64,000 bases of DNA from Enterocloster hominis (ex Liu et al. 2021) (lineage in GTDB: Bacteria; Bacillota; Clostridia; Lachnospirales; Lachnospiraceae), in NCBI GenBank assembly GCA_014385265.1, contig JACRTJ010000014.1, positions 107,036 through 171,035 of the forward strand, written 5' to 3'. The position numbers were made by a program, and so were the translations under genes. Within the stretch, counting starts at the first letter, position 1. The number at the start of each line of letters is the position of its first letter. Of this stretch, positions 1 through 7,895 are shown piece after piece. Below the pieces are notes generated by a model. The model had not been told where the DNA came from. It searched no databases and saw only the letters and a program-made list of their open reading frames with translations.

Positions 1-1
1 C

Positions 2-652
2 CTGGACAGTGTGGCCGGGTTCCCGGATGAGATCCTTGTGACGGATACCGGATCCACAGACGGAACGAAGGCGGCCGCCATGGAGCGCGGAGCCAGGGTC
101 TTTGATTTTCCGTGGCGGGACGACTTTGCCGCCGCCAGGAATTTCTCATTTTCCCAGGGCCGGGGGACGTATCTGTTCTGGATGGATGCCGACGATGTGG
201 TGCGGCCGGACCAGCGGAGGAAGCTGCTGGATCTGAAGGAGCGGCTGGGACGGGCAGACTGTCTTCCGGATGTGGTGATGATGAAGTATGCGGCAGCGTT
301 CCGCCGGGACGGTTCCCTGGCCGCAGCCTTTTACCGGGAGCGGCTGATCCGCAGAGGGACTGGGGCCGTATGGAAGGGCCGGGTCCACGAAACAGTGAAG
401 CCCTTTGGTATTATATGGAAGGAAGACATCTGGATCGAACACCGGAAAATGAGGATCCGGGACCCGGAGCGGAATCTGAGGATCCTGGAGTCCATGAGGA
501 AAAATGGAGAGGAGTTTGGCCCCAGGGAACAGTATTATTATGAAATGGAACGGGCTTTCGCCCGGAGATGCCGGGAGGCAGCCCTGGAAAACGGGCAGCT
601 CCTGACCCAGCCGAGGAATGAAAGGTTTGTAAACGGCAGATACTTATGGTAA
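2..652 (+). CDS. Glycosyltransferase family 2, 5' truncated by window edge
   Basis: The reading frame is open to the first base of the window, so the true start lies upstream. The visible part begins inside a GT-A fold. It shows the nucleotide-binding DTGSTDGT motif at once and the metal-binding WMDADD about 45 residues later, both typical of family 2 glycosyltransferases. Most family members transfer a sugar from a nucleotide-sugar donor onto a glycan, lipid or protein acceptor. The C-terminal part (YYYEMERAFARR) looks helical, as in clostridial GT2 proteins that carry helical or TPR extensions, but the frame stops soon after. The acceptor cannot be told. The gene ends about 50 bases before the thioesterase gene, so the two may be co-transcribed. 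Confidence 0.85.
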   Translation: MDSVAGFPDEILVTDTGSTDGTKAAAMERGARVFDFPWRDDFAAARNFSFSQGRGTYLFWMDADDVVRPDQRRKLLDLKERLGRADCLPDVVMMKYAAAFRRDGSLAAAFYRERLIRRGTGAVWKGRVHETVKPFGIIWKEDIWIEHRKMRIRDPERNLRILESMRKNGEEFGPREQYYYEMERAFARRCREAALENGQLLTQPRNERFVNGRYLW

Positions 653-704
653 GATGTTAGGGTTAAAATACCCGGCCTGGAGCCGGAGACAGAAAGGAAA
701 CCAC

Positions 705-1121
705 ATGGCAGAAGAAAAGAATTGTATCAATGCAGACGAATACCTGGCAAATAATCCATTCATGCGCCATAACCATATGAAGATCGAAAGAATCTCCACC
801 GAGTGCAGCGAGATCTCCATGGAGGTCCATCCGGACGGGCTCAACATCATGGGCATGATCCACGGAGGGCTGCTCTACTCCCTGGCGGATGTGGTAACGG
901 GGCTGACTGCCCGGGCGGACGGGAGAAAATATGTGACCCAGAGCGCCCATGTGAACTTTATCGGCAACGTGTCCCAGGGGAGGGTGACAGCCCGGGGGAT
1001 CCTGGTGCGCCGGGGCCGGGTCATCACCATCGTCCGGGGCGAGGTGACTGATGAGAACGGGAAGCTGCTGGCAGATGTGACAGCGGATATGTTCTGTGTA
1101 GGCCAGGAAAAGTCAGACTAG
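705..1121 (+). CDS. PaaI-family hotdog-fold thioesterase
   Basis: A 138-residue protein of the PaaI/YbgC-like hotdog family, which hydrolyses acyl-CoA thioesters in the cytoplasm. The diagnostic stretch MIHGGLLYSLAD lies around residues 51-62. It matches the HGG motif and the acidic residue on the long hotdog helix. The end has the usual beta strands (VNFIGNV, GRVITIVRGEV). ATG at 705 is chosen because an AGAAAGGA ribosome site sits just upstream; an in-frame upstream codon at 654 lacks one. The substrate is unknown. Gram-positive members often act on aromatic acyl-CoA or as general housekeeping thioesterases. The gene converges on a LysR gene only 14 bases away. Confidence 0.85.
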   Translation: MAEEKNCINADEYLANNPFMRHNHMKIERISTECSEISMEVHPDGLNIMGMIHGGLLYSLADVVTGLTARADGRKYVTQSAHVNFIGNVSQGRVTARGILVRRGRVITIVRGEVTDENGKLLADVTADMFCVGQEKSD

Positions 1122-1152
1122 AAAGGGCGCCGGAGTCATACCGGCTCCTTTC
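1121..1152. terminator. Possible bidirectional terminator between convergent genes
   Basis: GAAAGG (1121-1126) pairs with CCTTTC (1147-1152) and an inner CCGG pairs with CCGG. The dyad lies between the thioesterase gene and the LysR gene and overlaps the end of the latter. It lacks a long T run, so termination is only possible. Confidence 0.35.
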
Positions 1153-2080
1153 CTGAAAAGACAGCGGAAGCAAGGTCGATGAAGCGGCGTTCAATGGGAG
1201 TCAGGCGGCTGTTTTTATGACGCACGGTCATGCACCATTGGGCGAGAGGGTCATCGGAATAGAGATAGAGCAGCTTAGGATGATTTTCCGGTTTTGTTAC
1301 ATAAATAGCAGGGAGAAAAGCAATGGCAAGACCGCATTCGGCCATGGCGATATTTGTTTTGCGGTTTTGAACAGGAACCAGCGAAAGGTTGTTAAGCCTG
1401 TATTTCGTGATGATCTGGCTGATATCCTCACATATTTTCTGGCCGGGAATACCGGAGACCAGGGTCTGGTTTTCCAGATGATGAAGAGAAAATTTCTGGG
1501 GATTTTCGACGGAATTTTTTTCCGGGCGCGCGACAAGGCTGGCCAGGGGATGGGATCGGGAAATCATGAAAAGCCGTGGGGCACGGGCAAGGACTTTGAC
1601 AAAGCGGTTGGAAGCCACATCTGCTCCGGAAGCGACCAGCACGGACAGGTCCAGCTCGCCCTTTTCCATTCGGGACAGAAGATGGATATGGATATCCTCG
1701 GTCAGGGATAGCTCCACATCGGGGTATTCCCTGTGGAGTATGGGGAAAACCTTCTCAGCCAGAAAGGGACTGGTGATGGAGCCTGCTCCGATCCTCAGAG
1801 TCTGTTTCTGGGGAAGCAAAAGAGAGGAAAGATCATTTGAAAAGCGGGATTCCAATCCCTTTAAGCTGGCAATATACTGGAAAAACAGTTCTCCTGCCGG
1901 CGTAGGGGACAGGATCCCGTTATTTCGTATAAAAAGCGGAGTACCCAGTTCTTTTTCCAGTCCGGTGAGAAAACGGCTTAAGGACGGCTGGGAAATATAA
2001 AGAGATCGTGCGGCCCGGGAAATATTTTTTTCCCGGGCAATTGTTATGAAATACTGGCAGGTGCGTTCATCGGGGATCAT
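1136..2080 (-). CDS. LysR-family transcriptional regulator
   Basis: A 314-residue LysR-type regulator. The N-terminal winged helix-turn-helix (residues about 1-60) contains ISRAARSLYISQPSLSRFL, the classical LysR recognition region, followed by the linker helix and a periplasmic-binding-like effector domain (FLAEKVFPILHREYPDVELSL). The start at 2080 is preceded by AAGGAGGA at good spacing; the longer frame to 2137 has no such site. The gene is divergent from the M20 amidohydrolase and YfcC carrier genes, so by the usual LysR logic it probably controls them from the shared 193-base gap and responds to an imported amino-acyl compound. The effector is not known. Confidence 0.9.
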   Translation of the reverse strand: MIPDERTCQYFITIAREKNISRAARSLYISQPSLSRFLTGLEKELGTPLFIRNNGILSPTPAGELFFQYIASLKGLESRFSNDLSSLLLPQKQTLRIGAGSITSPFLAEKVFPILHREYPDVELSLTEDIHIHLLSRMEKGELDLSVLVASGADVASNRFVKVLARAPRLFMISRSHPLASLVARPEKNSVENPQKFSLHHLENQTLVSGIPGQKICEDISQIITKYRLNNLSLVPVQNRKTNIAMAECGLAIAFLPAIYVTKPENHPKLLYLYSDDPLAQWCMTVRHKNSRLTPIERRFIDLASAVFSGKEPV

Positions 2081-2273
2081 AGGATTCCTCCTTATGGGGA
2101 TTCGGTAAGGTATATTTATTTTGGGATATTGTATCATAGAATATAGAATGTCTGCAATGGATAGATATAGTGTTTTATGTATACCGTATGGATAAAAAGG
2201 TATTTTACAAAAACTTCATAAAAAATTATAATATTTTCATAATTATAAATTTATATGGAAAAAGGAGGAAAAT
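2081..2273. promoter_or_regulatory. Divergent LysR/amidohydrolase promoter region with AT-rich dyad
   Basis: This gap separates two divergent genes and must hold both promoters. It contains a perfect dyad, TTATAAT (2226-2232) and ATTATAA (2242-2248), spaced by 9 bases and 26 bases before the amidohydrolase start. It may be an operator, or it may be chance in AT-rich DNA. LysR proteins usually bind T-N11-A dyads upstream of the target promoter; no single site stands out. Confidence 0.4.
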
Positions 2274-3455
2274 ATGGCTGATGTAATGGAACTTATAAAA
2301 CAGCACGAGGCGGATATGATCGGAATCCGAAGACATATCCATGCAAATCCGGAGCTGAGCAACGAAGAGAACCGGACGACAGCCCTGATCCGGGAAAAGC
2401 TGGAGGAATACGGGATCGAGATCATGGAGATCGGCCTGAAGACCGGCGTGGTCGGTTTCCTAAAGGGAGGAAGACCAGGGAAAACCGTTGCGATCCGGGA
2501 GGACATAGACGCCCTGCCCATGTCTGAAAAAACGGGTCTTCCGTATGCCTCCTCTGTGGACGGCGTCTGCCATTCCTGCGGACACGATATCCATACCACA
2601 GTCCTCCTGTTTTGTGCCAGGGTCCTTTCGGAGCTCCGGGATCAGCTGAGCGGAAATGTACTGTTCCTATTCCAGCCGGCGGAGGAGCGCGGCACTGGGG
2701 CCAGGCAGCTTCTGGACTGTAAATTTTATGAGCCGGTGAAGCCGGATGTGCTGGTGGGGCTTCATGTGTCCCCGGAATACCCGGCTGGCTCCATTGGACT
2801 CAAGGAGGGACCGGCCAACGCCTCCTGCGATACCTTCTATATTAAGGTAAGCGGCAAGGGAGGCCACGGAGCCCATCCGGAAAACTGCATCGATCCCATT
2901 GCCATCAGCGGCTACATAATGGCCCAGCTTCAGACCGTCGTGTCCCGTGAGAACCATCCGGTCTATCCGGCGGTTATGACCATAGGCAGCATTCACGGAG
3001 GAAAAGCGCCCAATGTGATCCCGGACTTTGTGGAAATGAGCGGGACCCTGCGGAGCCTGAACGCAGAGAGCAGGGAGAAAATGCAGGCGGCCATTGACCG
3101 GATCTGTATTTCCTGTGCGGAGGCTATGAGAGGAAGCGCAGAAATCCGGTGGGAAAAGGGAATGCCGCCGCTGGTAAATGACAGAAATGTGATCGAAGGA
3201 CTGCGGACTGCCGCAGAGAAGACCATTGGAGCGGACCATGTGATCACAGTTCAGAATCCGTCTCTGGGATCAGAGGATTTTTCCTTCCTGTTCCCGCTTC
3301 TGGCTCCTGGCGCCCAGTTCCGGCTGGGGTCTGGAAACGATGTGGATCCCAATACACGTCATGGGCTGCACAACTCAAAAAATATTTTTGACGACAGCTG
3401 CATTGCGGCCGGGACAGCCGTTCTCGTCCAGTATACAAAAGACTTTTTAAAATAA
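2274..3455 (+). CDS. M20D-family amidohydrolase (N-acyl amino acid / hippurate hydrolase type)
   Basis: A 393-residue metalloamidase of the M20 family, IAA-amino acid hydrolase/N-acyl-amino acid amidohydrolase group. These enzymes cleave an acyl group from an amino acid in the cytoplasm using two metal ions. Metal-site motifs are visible: REDIDALPM (about residue 80), CGHDIH (residues 102-107) and FQPAEE with the catalytic Glu pair (about residue 136). The dimerisation domain follows (GKGGHGAHPENCIDP). AAAGGAGG lies just before the ATG. The YfcC-type carrier gene starts 15 bases downstream, so the pair probably imports and hydrolyses an acylated amino acid or small peptide under control of the divergent LysR gene. 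Confidence 0.9.
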   Translation: MADVMELIKQHEADMIGIRRHIHANPELSNEENRTTALIREKLEEYGIEIMEIGLKTGVVGFLKGGRPGKTVAIREDIDALPMSEKTGLPYASSVDGVCHSCGHDIHTTVLLFCARVLSELRDQLSGNVLFLFQPAEERGTGARQLLDCKFYEPVKPDVLVGLHVSPEYPAGSIGLKEGPANASCDTFYIKVSGKGGHGAHPENCIDPIAISGYIMAQLQTVVSRENHPVYPAVMTIGSIHGGKAPNVIPDFVEMSGTLRSLNAESREKMQAAIDRICISCAEAMRGSAEIRWEKGMPPLVNDRNVIEGLRTAAEKTIGADHVITVQNPSLGSEDFSFLFPLLAPGAQFRLGSGNDVDPNTRHGLHNSKNIFDDSCIAAGTAVLVQYTKDFLK

Positions 3456-3469
3456 CAAAGGAGCTTACT

Positions 3470-4879
3470 ATGGAAAAAAAGAAAAAATTTCAGATCCCGA
3501 CCACATGTGCTCTGTTATTCATGCTTATGATCGTATGCGCGGTCCTGACCTGGATCGTCCCTGCCGGCGCCTATGAAACAGAAAAGGTGGGGAACCTAAA
3601 TAAGGTCATTGCCGGGACGTATCATGTGATCGACAGCACGCCGGTGGGTCCCTGGGGCGTTCTCATGGCAGTTATGGCAGGCTTTTACAAGTCAGCCAAG
3701 CTGATCTTCATGATCATGTTCTGCGGAGGCGCCGTTGCGGTACTTGAAAAAAGTGGATCCATCAACGCGGCCTTTGGACGGCTGGCTTCCAATAAGAAGC
3801 TCAACGCCCATGTCCTGGCTCTTCTGATCATGGCGTTTATGTCTGTGGGCGGCGCAGCAGGTGTGTTTGCCAATCCGGTTGTCGCTCTGGTCCCCATTGG
3901 GATCATTCTCGCAACCAGCCTTGGATACGACGCGTTTACTGGCTTCCTGTTTGTTTACATGGGCGCTTACTCCGGCTTTAATGTAGGATGGGCCAATGCA
4001 ACTACCATCGGTGTGGCGCATCCCATTGCGGAGCTTCCCATCTTTTCTGGATTTGAGGTCCGCGTCCTGCTGAATATCATTAATTTTGCCATCTGCTATT
4101 TCTTCACGGTGCGTTATATGAAAACGATCCGGAAGGATCCCATGAAGAGCCTGAACTATGAGGAAGGCATGTCCGTGGCTGATTTTATGGGAGCAAAAGG
4201 TGAAACTACGGAAACGATCCACGCTTCCATGTCCTGGAAGCATATGGTCAGCCTTCTGGGGCTGGTGGCAGCCATCGCGGTGATCGTGATCGGCTCCATT
4301 AAATTTTCCTGGAGCTATGACCAGATGGCGGCAACCTTCTTTGTCCTGGCCGTAGGCTGTGGTCTGCTCAACGGAATGGGCGTCAACGGGACCACGAAGG
4401 AATTTATCAATGGCTGCGCCAAAATGACCAATGCGGCGTTTATTGTTGGATTTGCCAATGGCATCGGTGTGATCCTGTCCCAGGGCCAGATCCTGAATAC
4501 CATCGTCAACTGGCTTTCCATTCCGATCTCCAGCATGGGATCTGTAATGGGTGCGAACTTCATGTTCATTGCCAATCTTCTGATCAACTTCCTGATCCCC
4601 TCCGGATCTGGCCAGGCGGCAGCGGTAATGCCCTTAATGGTTCCCATCGCGGACCTGGTCGGCATCACAAGACAGGTTGCGGTCCAGGCCTTCCAGTTTG
4701 GAGACGGCTTCTCCAACTGCCTGTATCCCACAGCAGGGACCCTCATGGGAGCCCTGGCCATTGCAAAGGTGGACTGGGCCAGATACGCCAAATGGCTGAT
4801 GCCTCTTCTGGGATGCCAGATCGCGATGTCCTTTGCCACTCTGACGATCCTTCAGGCCATTGGCTGGACCGGACTATAA
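3470..4879 (+). CDS. YfcC-family membrane transporter
   Basis: A 469-residue polytopic membrane protein of the YfcC/DcuC superfamily (C4-dicarboxylate carrier-like, also including amino acid antiporters). The N-terminus (KKFQIPTTCALLFMLMIVC) and the AVLTWIVPAGAYE segment are characteristic, and about a dozen hydrophobic segments follow. Re-entrant, glycine-rich stretches are seen (SVGGAAGVFANPVVALVPIG; LIPSGSGQAAAVMPLMVPI). The second resembles the ion-transporter family signature SGSGQ. The gene is translationally close to the amidohydrolase gene and probably supplies its substrate. Exact substrate unknown. Confidence 0.88.
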   Translation: MEKKKKFQIPTTCALLFMLMIVCAVLTWIVPAGAYETEKVGNLNKVIAGTYHVIDSTPVGPWGVLMAVMAGFYKSAKLIFMIMFCGGAVAVLEKSGSINAAFGRLASNKKLNAHVLALLIMAFMSVGGAAGVFANPVVALVPIGIILATSLGYDAFTGFLFVYMGAYSGFNVGWANATTIGVAHPIAELPIFSGFEVRVLLNIINFAICYFFTVRYMKTIRKDPMKSLNYEEGMSVADFMGAKGETTETIHASMSWKHMVSLLGLVAAIAVIVIGSIKFSWSYDQMAATFFVLAVGCGLLNGMGVNGTTKEFINGCAKMTNAAFIVGFANGIGVILSQGQILNTIVNWLSIPISSMGSVMGANFMFIANLLINFLIPSGSGQAAAVMPLMVPIADLVGITRQVAVQAFQFGDGFSNCLYPTAGTLMGALAIAKVDWARYAKWLMPLLGCQIAMSFATLTILQAIGWTGL

Positions 4880-4883
4880 GAAA

Positions 4884-4915
4884 CTGGGGCAGTATTCCAA
4901 GGAATACTGCCCCAG
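4884..4915. terminator. Bidirectional terminator, perfect 15-bp stem
   Basis: CTGGGGCAGTATTCC (4884-4898) pairs perfectly with GGAATACTGCCCCAG (4901-4915) around a two-base gap. It lies between the convergent YfcC and phnX genes, and a pyrimidine-rich tail follows. It probably stops transcription from both sides. Confidence 0.75.
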
Positions 4916-4937
4916 CTTCTGTATATGGACGAAATCT

Positions 4938-5726
4938 TTATATGTGGGCTTCAGCCCCCAGCATGCGGACTAGCCCGGGGAGTTCTGCCATATTCTGGAT
5001 GACAAAATGTGCGCCTGCATTCCGGAAGGAAGCCTCGGCTCTCTTTGCAGCGGCTGTTTTTTCACTGGCAGAAAGACGTTCCCATTCCTTTTCACTGAAT
5101 CCCAGTTCAGAGCTGCCTTCGATAATTCCGACAGACCAGGCTCCGGCATTGACTCCTTCTTTAATGTCAGATACCGTATCTCCGGCCTTTACGATGGCTT
5201 TGACAGAAGAAAGCCGCAGCTGTTCCATGTTCCGGAAGATCATATAGGGATAGGGACGGCCTGCTCCTCCGGTACTGTCCGGACTGAACCAGCAGTCCGG
5301 GCAATATCCCTGTTTTGCGGCCTCGGGTACCACGATCTCCATCATTTTATCGGTGTACCCAGTGGTGGAGCCGATCTTCAGCCCCATCCGGCGCAATTCA
5401 GCCACAGCATCCAGGACAAAGGGCTTCGGAGAGGAGCAGCGGTCCAGAATGGAAAGCAGCTTTGGCTCAAACTGTTCATAAATCGCATGTACATCCTCAT
5501 CAGTCCAGGCGCGCCTGTGTGTTTCTTCCCATAATTTTGCGATCCGGTCCATTTTGAGCATGGCACGGATGTGGTCGATCTTAAGCATTCCCATGGGCCT
5601 GCGGGTCTCTTCCATGGTCACCTCGATGCCGAAATGTCCAAAAGCCTCCATAAAAGCCTGTACAGGTGCAAAGCAGCCGTAATCTACCGTTGTTCCTGCC
5701 CAGTCAAAAATAACTGCTTCGATCAT
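4938..5726 (-). CDS. phnX: Phosphonoacetaldehyde hydrolase
   Basis: A 262-residue HAD-superfamily enzyme that splits phosphonoacetaldehyde into acetaldehyde and phosphate, the second step of 2-aminoethylphosphonate (AEP) breakdown. The first motif IFDWAGTTVD carries the Asp nucleophile (D8). MGMLKIDHIRAML supplies the Schiff-base lysine (K49) that sets PhnX apart from other HAD enzymes. Later motifs include GSTTGYTDKMM and the acidic pair region VKAGDTVSDIKEG. Length matches the family. The gene is last in the operon and begins 3 bases after the transaminase stop, so the two steps are translated together. Confidence 0.95.
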   Translation of the reverse strand: MIEAVIFDWAGTTVDYGCFAPVQAFMEAFGHFGIEVTMEETRRPMGMLKIDHIRAMLKMDRIAKLWEETHRRAWTDEDVHAIYEQFEPKLLSILDRCSSPKPFVLDAVAELRRMGLKIGSTTGYTDKMMEIVVPEAAKQGYCPDCWFSPDSTGGAGRPYPYMIFRNMEQLRLSSVKAIVKAGDTVSDIKEGVNAGAWSVGIIEGSSELGFSEKEWERLSASEKTAAAKRAEASFRNAGAHFVIQNMAELPGLVRMLGAEAHI

Positions 5727-5729
5727 TTG

Positions 5730-6830
5730 TTACTCCCCCCTTTTCTCCGCAAGAAACGATCCAATGATCTGGACCAGCTTCTCGATATCTTCCTGATAGA
5801 TCTCTCCGATATTACCAATACGGAAGGTATCCAGGTCAGTCAGCTTTCCGGGATAGATCGCGTAGCCGCGTTCCTTGATGTATTGATAAAACTCCGGAAA
5901 CTGAAAGGAGACATTGGAGGGATAGAAGAAGGTGGTAATGATCGGTCCCTGGTGAGTGCTGTCAATATAGGTGGTGAAGCCGAGCTCCTTCATTTTCTGG
6001 ATCAGCAGACGGTTATTTTCTGTGTACCGCTTGCAGCGGGCAGGGATCCCACCCTCGGCATCCAGCTCCTTCAGTGCCTGGGCGAAGGCCAGGACCACAT
6101 GGGTGGGGGAGGTATAACGCCATTTTCCATCTTTTTCCATACATTTCCACTGGTCCAGAAGATCCAGGGAGAGAGAACGCGCCTTGCCTTCACTGGCCAG
6201 CAGCTGGTCGCGGCGGCAGATAATGAAGGAAAAACCAGGAACCCCCTGGATGCATTTATTGGCGCTGGAAACAAGGAAATCGATCCCCCACTCTGCCACA
6301 GGAATCTCCATTCCTCCAAAGGATGACATGGCATCTACGATAAAGGTGCGTCCGGCAGCCTTGACTGCTTTTCCCACAGACTGGATATCGTTCAGGATGC
6401 CGCTGGTGGTTTCACTGTGCACCATTGCCACATGGGTGATGGACGGATCCTCTTCCAGACGGCGGGCCACCTCTGAGGCGTCCGGGACCTTGTCGTATAC
6501 CTGCTGGTAGTGGACGTAGGAAATACGGTTACGGTCACAGATCTGGGTCATGCGCTCTCCATAGGCACCGTTGGAACAGATCAGCACCTTTTCGTGATCC
6601 CCAATTACGCTGGAGAAAATACTTTCCACGCCAAAGGTACCGCTGCCCTGCATCAATACGGTTGTATATTCCTGATCGGAAACACCCGCAAGCTTTAAGA
6701 GCCTGCGGCGGATGTCCTGGGTGACCGCCTTGTAATCATCATCCCAGGTGCATCGGTCTGCCATCATTTCTTTTTTGACAGAGTCTGTGGTTGTAAGGGG
6801 ACCGGGGGTTAATAATTTGTATTGATTCAT
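5730..6830 (-). CDS. phnW: 2-aminoethylphosphonate--pyruvate transaminase
   Basis: A 366-residue class V PLP aminotransferase that transfers the amino group of AEP to pyruvate, giving phosphonoacetaldehyde and alanine. The N-terminus MNQYKLLTPGPLTTTDSVK is typical of PhnW. The PLP lysine is K192 in SSANKCIQGVPG, and an Asp before it (FIVDAMSSFGG) contacts the pyridine nitrogen. phnX follows immediately, and the AEP uptake genes lie upstream in the same direction. The operon therefore gives the cell phosphate, nitrogen (as alanine) and a C2 unit from AEP. Confidence 0.95.
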   Translation of the reverse strand: MNQYKLLTPGPLTTTDSVKKEMMADRCTWDDDYKAVTQDIRRRLLKLAGVSDQEYTTVLMQGSGTFGVESIFSSVIGDHEKVLICSNGAYGERMTQICDRNRISYVHYQQVYDKVPDASEVARRLEEDPSITHVAMVHSETTSGILNDIQSVGKAVKAAGRTFIVDAMSSFGGMEIPVAEWGIDFLVSSANKCIQGVPGFSFIICRRDQLLASEGKARSLSLDLLDQWKCMEKDGKWRYTSPTHVVLAFAQALKELDAEGGIPARCKRYTENNRLLIQKMKELGFTTYIDSTHQGPIITTFFYPSNVSFQFPEFYQYIKERGYAIYPGKLTDLDTFRIGNIGEIYQEDIEKLVQIIGSFLAEKRGE

Positions 6831-6871
6831 TGTTCTATTTCCTTTCTTAAGTGATCCTGGATCTGAATGGT

Positions 6872-7873
6872 CTACTGTTTGGCATCTTCAGAGAGCTGCT
6901 GGTGTTTCTGGAACAGTTCAAAGGTCAGAGGCTCCGGAAAAGTTTTGGGATAGGCAGATTTATTGGCGGAATCAGAGCTTTCTCCCTTGTAGAGAGGGTT
7001 CGGATAGGTCTGCTGAAGCTCCTTGCGGCTGTTTTCAATGATGCACTGTGCCATATCCATTGCCAGCGGATTTGTTTTGCCACCTTTGTCCAGTACTGCG
7101 ACAGATTCGGTGAGGGAGAAGTTTCCCTCGGTAGGATCTACAAAATCAATGGGAAGTCCATCTGCCTTATCTGCGACAGCCTGATGCCTCAGGCCGAAGC
7201 CAATGGCGACCTCGCCTGCGCGGCAGAGCTTCAGTGGGCCAGAGCCGGAGGTTTCGATGTGATCGCCGGCATTTTTATAGATATCTGCCAGGATCTTCTC
7301 TGCCCCGTCCTCACCATAAGCGTCAGCCAGAGCCTGGATCAGCAGCCACGCTGTGGAAGAGGATTGGATGTCGGTAACAGCCAGCTGGCCTTCATATACT
7401 GGAGAAGCCAGATCCTTGATGCTGGCGGGACGGGGGAGTCCCTCCTGCTCCATCAGCTCCGTATTTAAAAGGATAGCGCCTTCCTGGGAGGTGATGGGCG
7501 CGCAATAATCCGGAAATTCCTCCAGGGTCTTCACTTCAAAATCCAGAGGCAGGAACATGCTGTTGGCATCCTGGGCGCTCTGGAGATAAAAGGTGCTCAT
7601 GGTGACCAGATCCGCTTCCAGGTTTTTCCCCTCTGCCAGCAGTTTTCCGCCGAGCTCAGAGGTGCCGAAGCCCTGTACGATGTATTTTCCTTCATAACCA
7701 TTGGAGTCCAGGGCGTTTTTGATGGCCGTAAGCGCTTCATCATCGGCGTTGGAGTAAATAACGACCTGTTCATCGCTTCCGGATGCGCTTCCTCCTGCGG
7801 AACTGCATCCGGCCAGAAGGGATACTGCCGCGGCTACCGTCAGGCAGCAGGCTAAAGATTTTCTCATTTTCAT
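6872..7873 (-). CDS. AEP-type ABC transporter substrate-binding lipoprotein
   Basis: A 333-residue extracellular binding protein. It has a lipoprotein signal peptide with lipobox LLAGC and the lipidated cysteine at residue 23, then a short Ser/Gly linker. The mature part is a type 2 periplasmic-binding fold resembling iron/spermidine/AEP binding proteins (VVIYSNADDEALTAIKNAL; AITSQEGAILLNTELM). The position between the permease and phnW points to AEP as ligand, and it fits the family annotated as putative AEP ABC transporter binding protein (PhnS-like, second type). The ligand assignment rests mainly on context. Confidence 0.88.
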   Translation of the reverse strand: MKMRKSLACCLTVAAAVSLLAGCSSAGGSASGSDEQVVIYSNADDEALTAIKNALDSNGYEGKYIVQGFGTSELGGKLLAEGKNLEADLVTMSTFYLQSAQDANSMFLPLDFEVKTLEEFPDYCAPITSQEGAILLNTELMEQEGLPRPASIKDLASPVYEGQLAVTDIQSSSTAWLLIQALADAYGEDGAEKILADIYKNAGDHIETSGSGPLKLCRAGEVAIGFGLRHQAVADKADGLPIDFVDPTEGNFSLTESVAVLDKGGKTNPLAMDMAQCIIENSRKELQQTYPNPLYKGESSDSANKSAYPKTFPEPLTFELFQKHQQLSEDAKQ

Positions 7874-7895
7874 TTCTGTGTCTCTCCTATTTTAT